A stretch of DNA of 27,880 nt from positions 1 through 27,880 of IMG/VR virus record IMGVR_UViG_3300020810_000286; one strand, written 5' to 3'. The translations under genes were made by a program, and so were the position numbers. This stretch comes from a virus. The notes under the pieces were generated by a model that worked only from the letters and a program-made list of their open reading frames with translations, had not been told where the DNA came from and did no database searches. Below, piece by piece: positions 20,609 through 27,768 of this stretch (position 1 is the first letter of the stretch; the number at the start of each line of letters is the position of its first letter).

Positions 20609-21119
20609 CGTCTTTAGCACCTCTTGCTAGATATTTTTCATTGTGAATCCAACGGTAACCTGCTTCGTGGATTTTATTAACATCTTTAACTTGAACAAAT
20701 CTCATAAAGCCCCATTCCTTTTGCTTACGTCCCATAAAGAACAAACTCCAACAAGGAATTTCATTACCTTCTGAGTCTTTAGCAAGTTCTAGCCAATGTA
20801 AATCATCTGCTGAACGCTTACGGAAATGTCCTGGCCCACGCCATACTCTTGTGCTTCCTACTACTGCACCTTCTTTACTAATAATAGGAATGTGTTCCCA
20901 ATAACCACCTTTAAGAATAAATGTAGCATAACCCCAAGGATGATCATGTAGTGTAGGTTCATCACTTACAAGAACTTTGTGTAGTGTAATATTAAAAGGA
21001 AAGTTCTTGCGTTCTTTTAAAAATACATAATAACGGATAAGGTAAGGTACCTTTCCGTCTCTGTCTGTGATAACTCGACGCCTGCCGAGCTTGTCCATAA
21101 TCTTAGAAAGGATAGTCAT
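20601..21119 (-). CDS. Cupin-like phage protein
   Basis: This encodes 172 residues from ATG 21119, selected because AGGAG lies about 9 bases upstream; the longer frame from 21173 runs into the previous gene. T-L-H-D-H-P-W-G-Y (about 56-64 from this start) and I-L-K-G-G-Y-W-E-H resemble the first metal-binding cupin motif, and a later R-G-P-G-H-F-R and D-D-L-H-W resemble the second. The fold is common in phage proteins whose substrates are unknown. A basic N terminus (K-L-G-R-R-R) precedes the domain. It overlaps the preceding gene by 17 bases and the next by 8. Confidence 0.65.
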   Translation of the reverse strand: MTILSKIMDKLGRRRVITDRDGKVPYLIRYYVFLKERKNFPFNITLHKVLVSDEPTLHDHPWGYATFILKGGYWEHIPIISKEGAVVGSTRVWRGPGHFRKRSADDLHWLELAKDSEGNEIPCWSLFFMGRKQKEWGFMRFVQVKDVNKIHEAGYRWIHNEKYLARGAKDDG

Positions 21120-21501
21120 CGTTAATTTCTCCTGCTTTTTTCTTTCCTTCGTAATCTTGTTTGCACATATCATATACGCTTTTAAAGTTGCGCCAAACTT
21201 TATCTAAACCTGGATAGAGTTCACACATCTTATCGACTTGGTTTGGATCTATATTCATATTATTGTAGATCCAACTTATATCGATAGTGTCAGCAGTATT
21301 AGTGTCTATAGTAATTGTACCCGGAGTACTATTATCAAATGCAATATCACTTGCACTGACACCTGCCCAGTACGATGTAGTTGTACCGTAGGTATCGTCT
21401 AAGTTAATAGTAACATCATCAGCAGTAGTATTATCTACAAAATTGTCCAACTTTAAATCACTTATATCGATAGTAAAACTATCATCCTTCTTTGATTGCA
21501 T
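21103..21501 (-). CDS. Hypothetical phage protein with repetitive acidic N-terminal half
   Basis: This encodes 132 residues from ATG 21501. The first half is acidic and Thr/Asp-rich, with repeating I-D-x-x-D/T-I patterns suggesting a beta-rich surface region. The second half, from D-P-N-Q-V-D-K-M-C-E-L-Y-P-G-L to D-D-Y-P-F, looks like the conserved end of a marine T4-like phage family (from memory). It starts inside the end of the glycosyltransferase gene. An upstream GTG at 21519 is an alternative start. Function unknown. Confidence 0.6.
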   Translation of the reverse strand: MQSKKDDSFTIDISDLKLDNFVDNTTADDVTINLDDTYGTTTSYWAGVSASDIAFDNSTPGTITIDTNTADTIDISWIYNNMNIDPNQVDKMCELYPGLDKVWRNFKSVYDMCKQDYEGKKKAGEINDDYPF

Positions 21502-22555
21502 TATACAACGCCTCTCCACTAAAAAATTGATTGTTAAGTTTTTTACGTTGTTTATCTAACGGAATATAATAATCTTTATAATTTTCCATATAATCAACAA
21601 TTTTTTCTTTGAGTGGCTCTCTATATTTTTCGTATTGGGTATAATTCTTAGTCCAAATACTAGGATATTTAAATTCGTTTATTGCCATTTCACTATAGCT
21701 AAGTCTATCTGGCACCATTGGAATACAATCTACTAGTAATCCTTCGTACCAACTAATGCCTAATGTTTCTTGCAAATTAGCACTAAACACAAGTTTAGCA
21801 CGACCTAGTAGATTGTGATATTCGTTTTTAGTGAGCTCTTGTTCTTGACAAACAATAAACTCGTATTGTGTTAAGTGTTCCTTAAGATCTCTAAAGATCT
21901 CAATTTGTTTTTCAGGAGCAATGCGATGCGGAAACAAAATAATATTTTCTTTAGGCATATGTTTATAACTATCTAAACTATTTTTTAGATATTCCATAGG
22001 CCAACCTGCTCTTACTGTCTTACTAGTATCTACCCAATCACGTTCTGGAGAACCATTAGGTTTAAAAGTATGTTGGAATAAATCAATGTGGAACTGGGTA
22101 GCAAAAAAATTGTTATCATAACATTCATACATAGAACGTTCAGCATTTCTTACCCAGGGTTTATTTCCAATTAGCCTACCTAAGAAATCCTGGGGATCAT
22201 AACTGCCTGCATGCCACAAGCCACCAATGCGAATGTTAACACCCAATAGCTCTGCCATGTAGCGTAGTTGTATAACTGTAGGATTCCAGGCATCGGTATA
22301 GAGAAAATAATCACCGTCCTTAATAGTTCCTGCACAGAACATTTCTCCTATTTGTTCTAGTTGTTTACTTTTGTAAACATTAGTACCACCAAAGTTAAGG
22401 AAAGCCCCAGGCGTTGTAGCCTGAGGCGTTTCCCCTCCACTAATAACTACAACTTCTTCATTTGTAGAGTTTCGCAGTTGTTTAGGAAGATACTCTTTCC
22501 ACTGTTTAGTGTAGCGTGTATCTACTGCTTCAATATCTACAATGAAAATTGTCAT
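21482..22555 (-). CDS. GT-B glycosyltransferase
   Basis: This encodes 357 residues with a GT4/GT-B layout. F-P-H-R-I-A-P-E-K-Q-I-E-I-F (208-221) contains the sugar-phosphate Arg/Lys, and E263 and E271 in E-T-L-G-I-S-W-Y-E form the EX7E motif of retaining GT-B enzymes, followed by D-C-I-P-M-V-P-D. It lacks a signal or membrane segment, so the acceptor is probably intracellular: DNA, a protein, or a nucleotide-bound precursor. Since the neighbours modify DNA bases (folE, queE, dpdA), a DNA glycosyltransferase is a possible role, but host surface polysaccharide is equally possible. TAA of the 89-residue gene touches its ATG. Confidence 0.75.
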   Translation of the reverse strand: MTIFIVDIEAVDTRYTKQWKEYLPKQLRNSTNEEVVVISGGETPQATTPGAFLNFGGTNVYKSKQLEQIGEMFCAGTIKDGDYFLYTDAWNPTVIQLRYMAELLGVNIRIGGLWHAGSYDPQDFLGRLIGNKPWVRNAERSMYECYDNNFFATQFHIDLFQHTFKPNGSPERDWVDTSKTVRAGWPMEYLKNSLDSYKHMPKENIILFPHRIAPEKQIEIFRDLKEHLTQYEFIVCQEQELTKNEYHNLLGRAKLVFSANLQETLGISWYEGLLVDCIPMVPDRLSYSEMAINEFKYPSIWTKNYTQYEKYREPLKEKIVDYMENYKDYYIPLDKQRKKLNNQFFSGEALYNAIKEG

Positions 22556-22825
22556 TTAGTTACCTCGGTTGCTATTAAATCGGTTGTTATTGCCGCGATA
22601 GTTATTATTGCCGCGATTGTTGTTGCGGTCATTATTGCGTTTTTTCCCACCATTGCGGAACCTAGTATAGGCTTGCCATGCTGGACTCTTGTTGTTATAA
22701 AGATTTGCTTCGTCCCAAGTATAGCCGTTATGACCATATAGGTAAGCAGTTGCACAAAACGCTTTAAAACGTTCTAGGTCTTCAAACACTTTGTTATACG
22801 CTTCGCGATTAAATTCGATTGTCAT
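22556..22825 (-). CDS. Phage protein with Asn/Arg/Gly-rich tail
   Basis: This encodes 89 residues. The first 57 form a compact domain with aromatic patches (L-Y-G-H-N-G-Y-T-W-D-E-A-N-L-Y). The rest, residues 58-89, is a low-complexity repeat of Asn, Arg and Gly, highly basic. Such RGN tails bind RNA or DNA or favour condensates in other proteins. The tail is encoded by short repeats. It is directly followed by the glycosyltransferase start. Function unknown. Confidence 0.7.
   Translation of the reverse strand: MTIEFNREAYNKVFEDLERFKAFCATAYLYGHNGYTWDEANLYNNKSPAWQAYTRFRNGGKKRNNDRNNNRGNNNYRGNNNRFNSNRGN
22559..22654 (-). repeat. Degenerate AAT/CGC-type repeat tract in gene 22556-22825
   Basis: The tail of the 89-residue gene is encoded by repeated AAT/AAC and CGC/CGA/GGC codons. 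The repeats vary at third positions, so selection probably keeps the protein sequence rather than the DNA. Confidence 0.55.
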
Positions 22826-22843
22826 AATATATATTCCTCTTAG

Positions 22844-23242
22844 TTATGACTTTGGATAAAAAATAGAACAGCCGTTTTCGTTGTCTTCAGCGACACTAAT
22901 TTCTACAAAGCGGCCGGGATACTTTGCAGAAATTTCTTGATACAAGTCATCTGCGATCATCTCACATGACTTGTGATTCAGTTCAAGGACACCTTCGACA
23001 TCATATAGTCGTTGCATCCAACGTTTAAATTGAATAAACTCAATATCGCGATCGTTATGAAATACTTCAATACGAACACGGAAGTGAAAGATATGACGAT
23101 GTGGAATACCAAGGAATGATACGTCATCCCAATCGCCGGTTGCTAGTTTAGGATCTTTATCAGCACCTGGGTACATATGTACACCTTCTTTTTGAAAGGT
23201 TACCCAAATACTACGTTCTGCTGTTGTCATAGGGTTGCTCAT
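22844..23242 (-). CDS. queD: QueD/PTPS-like protein (6-carboxytetrahydropterin synthase candidate)
   Basis: QueD makes 6-carboxytetrahydropterin from the FolE product. The 132 residues from ATG 23242 show H22 in V-H-M-Y-P, the H48-R-H50 pair in I-P-H-R-H-I-F-H-F, a later D-I-E-F-I-Q-F-K (66-73), L-E-L-N-H (86-90), and V-E-I-S-V-A-E-D (113-120), a PTPS-like layout. However, the catalytic Cys that normally precedes the H-G-H motif by four residues is replaced by Leu, so activity is uncertain. The start is uncertain: ATGs at 23263, 23275 and 23299 are in frame; 23299 sits about 3 bases after the predicted transcription start, so a later start is more likely. It has its own consensus promoter. 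Confidence 0.7.
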   Translation of the reverse strand: MSNPMTTAERSIWVTFQKEGVHMYPGADKDPKLATGDWDDVSFLGIPHRHIFHFRVRIEVFHNDRDIEFIQFKRWMQRLYDVEGVLELNHKSCEMIADDLYQEISAKYPGRFVEISVAEDNENGCSIFYPKS

Positions 23243-23308
23243 TTTATTGTCTTCTTCTTTCATTCTACGTAACATATAATCGTGATATCTTTCTTGCATT
23301 GTCTTTAT

Positions 23309-23337
23309 AGTATACTTTCATTTCAATACTTTGTCAA
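23309..23337 (-). promoter_or_regulatory. Consensus sigma70-type promoter for queD-like gene
   Basis: TTGACA (23337-23332), 17-bp spacer, TATACT (23314-23309) on the - strand, embedded in the last codons of the 177-residue gene. Predicted start near 23302. Confidence 0.85.
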
Positions 23338-23851
23338 GCCCATATTTCGTCCAATCTGTAAACTTTTCTCTGTCCATTAGATCGTGCAAGCTATGACACC
23401 AGACACCTGGGTTAGTTGCCTTAAAATCTTTATCATCAATCTTCAACATAGTGTTGTAGTTCCACAGTTTCGCATAAGGCAATGGAATTCGAAGTTGTGG
23501 GATAAAGTTGTCATATTCTACTAAACTTGATTCAAGAAATGCTTCAGCAAGTGTAATAGGAATGTCTAAACTACAAATCTTACCTGCTGTTAGAAACGCT
23601 TTAATCATGTTTTCCCAAGGATCCCATTGATCTGCATCTTCAGGAAAGTTAGTACCTGGATTAAAACTATGATTAGCACCAAAGAAGATATGTTCGCACT
23701 GCTCTTCATCATAATGCTTTTGTATAACATCACAAGGTTGCACACCAGTTACAAACAGTGTCTTCATTCCATATGCAGGAGTCTTTTCAACTTCTACGCC
23801 TGTAAAGAAAACAATGTCATCTGCTGTGCCTGTTTCGTAATCTCTTTTCAT
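23318..23851 (-). CDS. Unknown protein between dpdA and queD-like gene
   Basis: This encodes 177 residues that I do not recognise. It begins with K-R-D-Y-E-T-G and has V-E-V-E-K-T-P-A-Y-G-M-K-T-L-F-V-T-G as a strand-turn-strand. Other features are H-I-F-F-G-A-N-H-S-F, W-D-P-W-E-N-M-I-K-A-F, P-L-P-Y-A-K-L-W, and a closing G-V-W-C-H-S-L-H-D-L-M-D-R-E. The conserved-looking His and Cys residues might be catalytic or metal ligands. It lacks the S-G-G-x-D-S loop of QueC. Its position, between dpdA and the queD-like gene, makes it a candidate member of the deazaguanine pathway, but this is inference only. The downstream promoter is inside its 3' end. Confidence 0.65.
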   Translation of the reverse strand: MKRDYETGTADDIVFFTGVEVEKTPAYGMKTLFVTGVQPCDVIQKHYDEEQCEHIFFGANHSFNPGTNFPEDADQWDPWENMIKAFLTAGKICSLDIPITLAEAFLESSLVEYDNFIPQLRIPLPYAKLWNYNTMLKIDDKDFKATNPGVWCHSLHDLMDREKFTDWTKYGLDKVLK

Positions 23852-23859
23852 TCTTTCTA

Positions 23860-24069
23860 CTACTCTCCGTTTAATGAACGAAGTTCAGCTTCAAGTCGAT
23901 GTATTTCGTCCTTAAACCATAACTTCATTGTTTTCATTCTACGTACTTCTTCAGTTAATGTTTGATTATTATACTTGATTTCTAACTCTGTGTCAATGGC
24001 TCGATGTTTCCGTTTTAGTTCTTCAAGATGTGATTCAATCTTTTCGCTAGTATTTGTGTAATTAGACAT
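23860..24069 (-). CDS. YdcH/DUF465-like small coiled-coil protein
   Basis: This encodes 69 residues with the DUF465 (YdcH) layout: L-E-E-L-K-R-K-H-R-A-I-D-T-E-L near the start and M-K-T-M-K-L-W-F-K-D-E-I-H-R-L-E-A-E at the end, two helices forming a hairpin. YdcH-type proteins are small bacterial proteins of unclear function. It overlaps the dpdA stop by one base (TAATG). Whether it acts with DpdA is unknown. Confidence 0.7.
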   Translation of the reverse strand: MSNYTNTSEKIESHLEELKRKHRAIDTELEIKYNNQTLTEEVRRMKTMKLWFKDEIHRLEAELRSLNGE

Positions 24070-25604
24070 TATACTTCCTCAAATAAATTACCAAAATGTG
24101 TTTGTGCATTTACAGTTTTTTTACCTGTTGCACCCCTAGTACCAATAATACTCATCCAAAATTTTGAGTGTTCTTCAATGATTTCGTTTGCTCTGTCTCT
24201 GTTGTCTGTTGCGAATATCGCATCCACAACATCTCTAAATAAAACCCTGTCAAACTGTTCCTGAACAAGCATGGCTGGAAGATTTCCTTTATCATACTGT
24301 CTGTTTGCTTCTTGTACTGCATTTATGTGACTCCATACGTTATGCCCCATTTGAATAGCATAGCTAAAGCTATCCCAACTTGTTGAATCTTTTCCTCTTA
24401 CAATAGGATTGCCGCTTTCATCTAAGATCGGATTACCATGTTTATCACGGTCAATGTCACCTTTGAGGATTTTAGGTCCGCCTACTTTATTAGTATCTCC
24501 GGGGGCATATATACAAACATCATTAACTTTAATATTTTTAGTTAATGGACTATCTGTAAAGTTTTTAAAGATACCATCTTGTAATACTGCATCGCGAAAA
24601 TTACGAGTATCATTTGCATATTTTAGCTCGTCGATACTAGGAACCATTCGATAGACCCATTTTGTTCTATCTTCAGTTTCTGTTTGAATGTAAATTTGTC
24701 CGTTAGCAGTTGCAAGGAAAGGACTAGCACAGTCAAATGTAATTGTAAAGTTAGGATTGTGATACTTTCGAACTGCTCTTTGTACATCCGTTAGCAGTGT
24801 CGCCCACTCTAGTTTACTTGTACCTAAGAAATGCATGAAGTCATGTTTGCCTTTTTCAAGTAATCCGTCGAATCGTAGTGCAACAATACGTTTTAATGCT
24901 AGATGAATATCACACATGTTCTGACCACCCATTGACCAACCATTAAAGTGTGTGTCAGGATACTTAACTGGATCGCAATAGTCTTTCATCTGCTGATACC
25001 AATCTTCTGCGTCAGCGTGATTTTCACCTTGCAAAACATTTAAGAACTTACAAGCACCAGTGCGATGTTTCATAAAGTAATCATTATTAATGCGTGTAGC
25101 ATTAACTGCTTCTTGATATGTACTAATACCTGTTGCTTTTACTCCTGCTGGCGAACGTGCCACCCAAGCCGGAATATCAAGGATCATTCCATAGTCCATG
25201 TAAGCATCCATCCACGCAAGAACTTGCTCACGTTTCTTTTGCGCCTTAGGACAGTTAGGATCTTTCCAATCACCTTCCCAAACACCCTTACCAATCTGGA
25301 AACCACCTGAGTCACCAAGTAGCCAACTGTTCTCTCTATCACGTTCACGCACCATTAGTTCTTTAGGTGCATCCTTGTTAATATCTAATTCAGCATGTCC
25401 TGCTGAATATAAGGTCCAGTGATAGTTAAACAATCCTTCTTTTTTGTTTAACCAATTCATACTTTCCATATTTGGATAAGGAATACGACTTTGTTCAACA
25501 TATTCTTCTCTACGTTGCTTACCTATAAATGTAGCATAAAACCCACTTAATGCAGGCAAGAATACTGCGTAGTCTTTTTGTGATGCTGTTAGATCCGTGT
25601 TCAA
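24069..25604 (-). CDS. dpdA: DpdA-like DNA tRNA-guanine transglycosylase homologue
   Basis: DpdA replaces guanine in DNA with a 7-deazaguanine base by transglycosylation; it is a distant relative of tRNA-guanine transglycosylase. The 511 residues from TTG 25604 show L-G-D-S-G-G-F-Q (96-103, with the general-base Asp D98), V-L-Q-G-E (191-195), G-W-S-M-G-G-Q (222-228), and F-D-C-A-S-P (290-295, D291 as likely nucleophile) then A-N-G. It lacks the C-x-C-x-x-C zinc site of bacterial TGT, as expected for DpdA. TTG 25604 is preferred because GGAG precedes it; the upstream TTG at 25619 has only a weak site. It overlaps the small DUF465-like gene and lies downstream of a membrane protein gene. Confidence 0.88.
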   Translation of the reverse strand: MNTDLTASQKDYAVFLPALSGFYATFIGKQRREEYVEQSRIPYPNMESMNWLNKKEGLFNYHWTLYSAGHAELDINKDAPKELMVRERDRENSWLLGDSGGFQIGKGVWEGDWKDPNCPKAQKKREQVLAWMDAYMDYGMILDIPAWVARSPAGVKATGISTYQEAVNATRINNDYFMKHRTGACKFLNVLQGENHADAEDWYQQMKDYCDPVKYPDTHFNGWSMGGQNMCDIHLALKRIVALRFDGLLEKGKHDFMHFLGTSKLEWATLLTDVQRAVRKYHNPNFTITFDCASPFLATANGQIYIQTETEDRTKWVYRMVPSIDELKYANDTRNFRDAVLQDGIFKNFTDSPLTKNIKVNDVCIYAPGDTNKVGGPKILKGDIDRDKHGNPILDESGNPIVRGKDSTSWDSFSYAIQMGHNVWSHINAVQEANRQYDKGNLPAMLVQEQFDRVLFRDVVDAIFATDNRDRANEIIEEHSKFWMSIIGTRGATGKKTVNAQTHFGNLFEEV

Positions 25605-25608
25605 TTTA

Positions 25609-25794
25609 CTATTCTCCAAATGCCTTAAAGGCTAACAAAGGTACAAGCCACGGATATACTAAATGTTCTATCAACTCGTATATAACAAGAATAGTAAGTA
25701 CTATTGCCCATGTTCTGCTTGTCTTTGCTTTTTCACTAACATAATTAAATAATCTTGAATGTAGTTTGCCTATTTTATCTATGAGTTTACTCAT
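25609..25794 (-). CDS. Small single-span membrane protein
   Basis: This encodes 61 residues: a basic N-terminal helix (K-L-I-D-K-I-G-K-L-H-S-R-L-F), then one hydrophobic span T-W-A-I-V-L-T-I-L-V-I-Y-E-L-I and a second short hydrophobic part (Y-P-W-L-V-P-L-L). AAGGA precedes ATG 25794. It could be a membrane anchor or a holin-like or superinfection-exclusion protein; nothing decides this. The stop lies five bases before the dpdA start. Confidence 0.65.
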   Translation of the reverse strand: MSKLIDKIGKLHSRLFNYVSEKAKTSRTWAIVLTILVIYELIEHLVYPWLVPLLAFKAFGE

Positions 25795-25806
25795 TCGTCC
25801 TTTCTT

Positions 25807-26553
25807 TTACTTGCTTTGCGCTGGTAAAATATAATCGTATGTTGCCATGCCTGAATCTACGCTAATCTGCATAGCACCTTGATCACTTAGACTCATAGTT
25901 GTATCACCGTCTAAGTTAAGAATACTTTGAACTTGTGCAATTGGATATGTCCATGCGTGTGTAAGATTTCCTTCAACACCGGTTGCAAAAACAAATTTAC
26001 CTGCGTGTGTATTTGCGTCACCAAAGTAAAATACTAGATCTTTTACGCCGCCAGTTTCTTCAACTTTTGCTGTAAATGTAGTTTCTTCTGAGTGTGCCGC
26101 ACTTTGTAATTTAAGTCTTGTAATAGATGCTACACTTGGAGTTAGTGAAACATTCCATGTTGCACCTTTAAACTTAACACTTTTAAGTTTTTCGTTAATA
26201 ATTTCAGTTACCATAAAACGGAAGTCGTTCTGGAAGTCACCTGCTTCGTTTTCAAAGTGAATACCAGTTGGAACTGTTGCACCATTGCGTTCTTGTTTAA
26301 TAATAGTAAGTTTACTATTCTTTTGATATTCTGGATTCTTCAAATGCAATGCAAGTTTGTCCAGATTAGGCATACCAAAAATGTTCTCGCCAAACTCTTC
26401 AACTTTTTGTTTAGTTGAACTTGAAAGAATGACTGAACGATCCTCTGCCATTGATTCAACTGTAGTTGATGTTTCGTCGCCTGTAACTTTTACCAAACTC
26501 AAAAAGCCTAGTGCATGTGTTTTAGCAACGATATCTTGTAAAATGTCTTTCAT
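25807..26553 (-). CDS. Sliding clamp (T4 gp45-like DNA polymerase processivity factor)
   Basis: This encodes 248 residues (T4 gp45 is 228). The predicted beta-alpha pattern is clamp-like: M-P-N-L-D-K-L-A-L-H-L-K, then W-T-Y-P-I-A-Q-V-Q-S-I-L-N-L, L-S-D-Q-G-A-M-Q-I-S-V-D-S and a closing Y-D-Y-I-L-P-A. The last 50 residues match the C-terminal clamp domain of marine T4-like phages as I remember it. The clamp loads onto DNA as a trimer and tethers polymerase and, in T4, also activates late transcription. It has AGGAG at its ATG and a perfect consensus promoter of its own, fitting an early or middle gene. Sequence identity to T4 gp45 is low. Confidence 0.75.
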   Translation of the reverse strand: MKDILQDIVAKTHALGFLSLVKVTGDETSTTVESMAEDRSVILSSSTKQKVEEFGENIFGMPNLDKLALHLKNPEYQKNSKLTIIKQERNGATVPTGIHFENEAGDFQNDFRFMVTEIINEKLKSVKFKGATWNVSLTPSVASITRLKLQSAAHSEETTFTAKVEETGGVKDLVFYFGDANTHAGKFVFATGVEGNLTHAWTYPIAQVQSILNLDGDTTMSLSDQGAMQISVDSGMATYDYILPAQSK

Positions 26554-26573
26554 AATGATTCTCCTATTGTTAG

Positions 26574-26602
26574 ATTATACGACATATTTGTTTAAATGTC
26601 AA
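26574..26602 (-). promoter_or_regulatory. Perfect consensus sigma70 promoter for the clamp gene
   Basis: TTGACA (26602-26597), 17-bp spacer and TATAAT (26579-26574) on the - strand, an exact consensus. Predicted start near 26567, about 14 bases before the clamp ATG, with AGGAG in the leader. Confidence 0.9.
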
Positions 26603-26617
26603 GTGTTTTTTTACCTT

Positions 26618-27052
26618 TTATCCCTGGGGATGATAGGCATTACCTTCTCTGTTCGATACTCTTTTGCGTAGATCGCTTGAGCTAAATCTATGCTCTCTTT
26701 TATTGAAATAAAGTTCAATTCCTCGCTTGGCACATATTGCTCTTCCGGTAAATTTGCCGTTTTTATATTCTTCGCCAAGAATCCTTACATCAATATGAAG
26801 CATATTTAGAATATCTTCTAAATCAGTTTCTGTTTGATAAGGAATAATTTCGTCAACATACTTAACTGCACTGAGTTGAATATGTCTTTCAACAATTGTT
26901 TGAACAGGTGAGTTCTTTTCTGGCCGATCAATACTGGGATCAATTTGTAATCCACAAATTAGATAATCACATTGTTCTCTTGCATCTCGTAACATTTGTA
27001 TATGTCCTGCATGAAGCAGATCAAATGTACTACATGTAAAGCCTATTTTCAT
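26618..27052 (-). CDS. Cytidylyltransferase-like nucleotidyltransferase
   Basis: This encodes 144 residues of the CTP-transferase fold (glycerol-3-phosphate cytidylyltransferase/TagD type). T-F-D-L-L-H-A-G-H (11-19) is the H-x-G-H signature, I-L-G-E-E-Y is in the middle, and R-F-S-S-S-D-L-R-K-R-V resembles the second signature. It activates a phosphorylated alcohol or sugar with a nucleotide. Upstream are an epimerase and a UDP-glucose dehydrogenase, so it probably makes an activated sugar or polyol for surface glycosylation. ATGA overlap with the epimerase gene. Confidence 0.85.
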   Translation of the reverse strand: MKIGFTCSTFDLLHAGHIQMLRDAREQCDYLICGLQIDPSIDRPEKNSPVQTIVERHIQLSAVKYVDEIIPYQTETDLEDILNMLHIDVRILGEEYKNGKFTGRAICAKRGIELYFNKREHRFSSSDLRKRVSNREGNAYHPQG

Positions 27053-27768
27053 TTAAAGCCTCGTTCTTTTAAAAAGTTTTCTACTGTGTATTTAGGTCTG
27101 TGGCCTAATGTTCTCATTGCTCTTGTATTTGCCTGGGTAACTTGTCGTTCACCAATAGTATTTAACTTAACAGGTAAATCGGGTCTTATTTCTTGGATAC
27201 TAACAGTAGTTCCTGTACCAATATCAATAGGACCTTGTACTTGACTGTCAATAAGCAATTCAATTCCATCGCAAAGATCTTCAATATGAATAAAGTCTCT
27301 TTTATGAGCTGTAACATATTCTAGTTTATTGTTTAGTAACTTATCAAAGAACATATTTGCTCTTGGACTAGGGCCATATACTGTATGGAATCGCATAAAG
27401 CAAACATTAGGATGAGGAATAAACTCAATTACATGTTTACTTGCCGCATACGGATTTAATTCTGGTTCGTATTGTGAGCTTGATCCTGCGACTAGCACTC
27501 TTGCATTTGGATAATAATTTAAGATACGTTTAGTACCTTCTACATTAGTATCCCAATATTTTTTAGGGTCAGCTAGACTTTCTCGAACTCCTCCAATACC
27601 GGCTAGGTGTATAACTACATCTACAACACTGGGATGCGGTAAATCGCAAGTTAAAATATCGTCGCCTTCCTTGATATCTAATCCTAGTGTATCAAATTTT
27701 TTATCTAATCGACTAGTAAGTACAGTTCCAATAAATCCTTTATGGCCAGTTATTAATATGTTAGTCAT
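27049..27768 (-). CDS. Short NAD-dependent sugar epimerase/dehydratase (SDR)
   Basis: This encodes 239 residues of extended SDR type, shorter than the usual 310-340. I-T-G-H-K-G-F-I-G (6-14) is the NAD loop, A-G-S-S-S-Q-Y (94-100) holds the catalytic Ser, and Y107 and K111 in P-Y-A-A-S-K form the Y-x-x-x-K pair. R-F-H-T-V-Y-G-P-S and R-D-F-I-H-I-E-D-L follow as in UDP-sugar epimerases and UDP-glucuronate decarboxylases. The substrate is not decided. It overlaps the UDP-glucose dehydrogenase gene by 8 bases, so a UDP-glucuronate route is plausible. Confidence 0.85.
   Translation of the reverse strand: MTNILITGHKGFIGTVLTSRLDKKFDTLGLDIKEGDDILTCDLPHPSVVDVVIHLAGIGGVRESLADPKKYWDTNVEGTKRILNYYPNARVLVAGSSSQYEPELNPYAASKHVIEFIPHPNVCFMRFHTVYGPSPRANMFFDKLLNNKLEYVTAHKRDFIHIEDLCDGIELLIDSQVQGPIDIGTGTTVSIQEIRPDLPVKLNTIGERQVTQANTRAMRTLGHRPKYTVENFLKERGFK

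Noticed and set aside
22552-22755. Alternative 67-residue frame inside the Asn/Arg-rich gene
   Set aside because: It is a shadow of the 89-residue gene in another frame and has an Ile/Ala/Thr composition that comes from the codon repeats.
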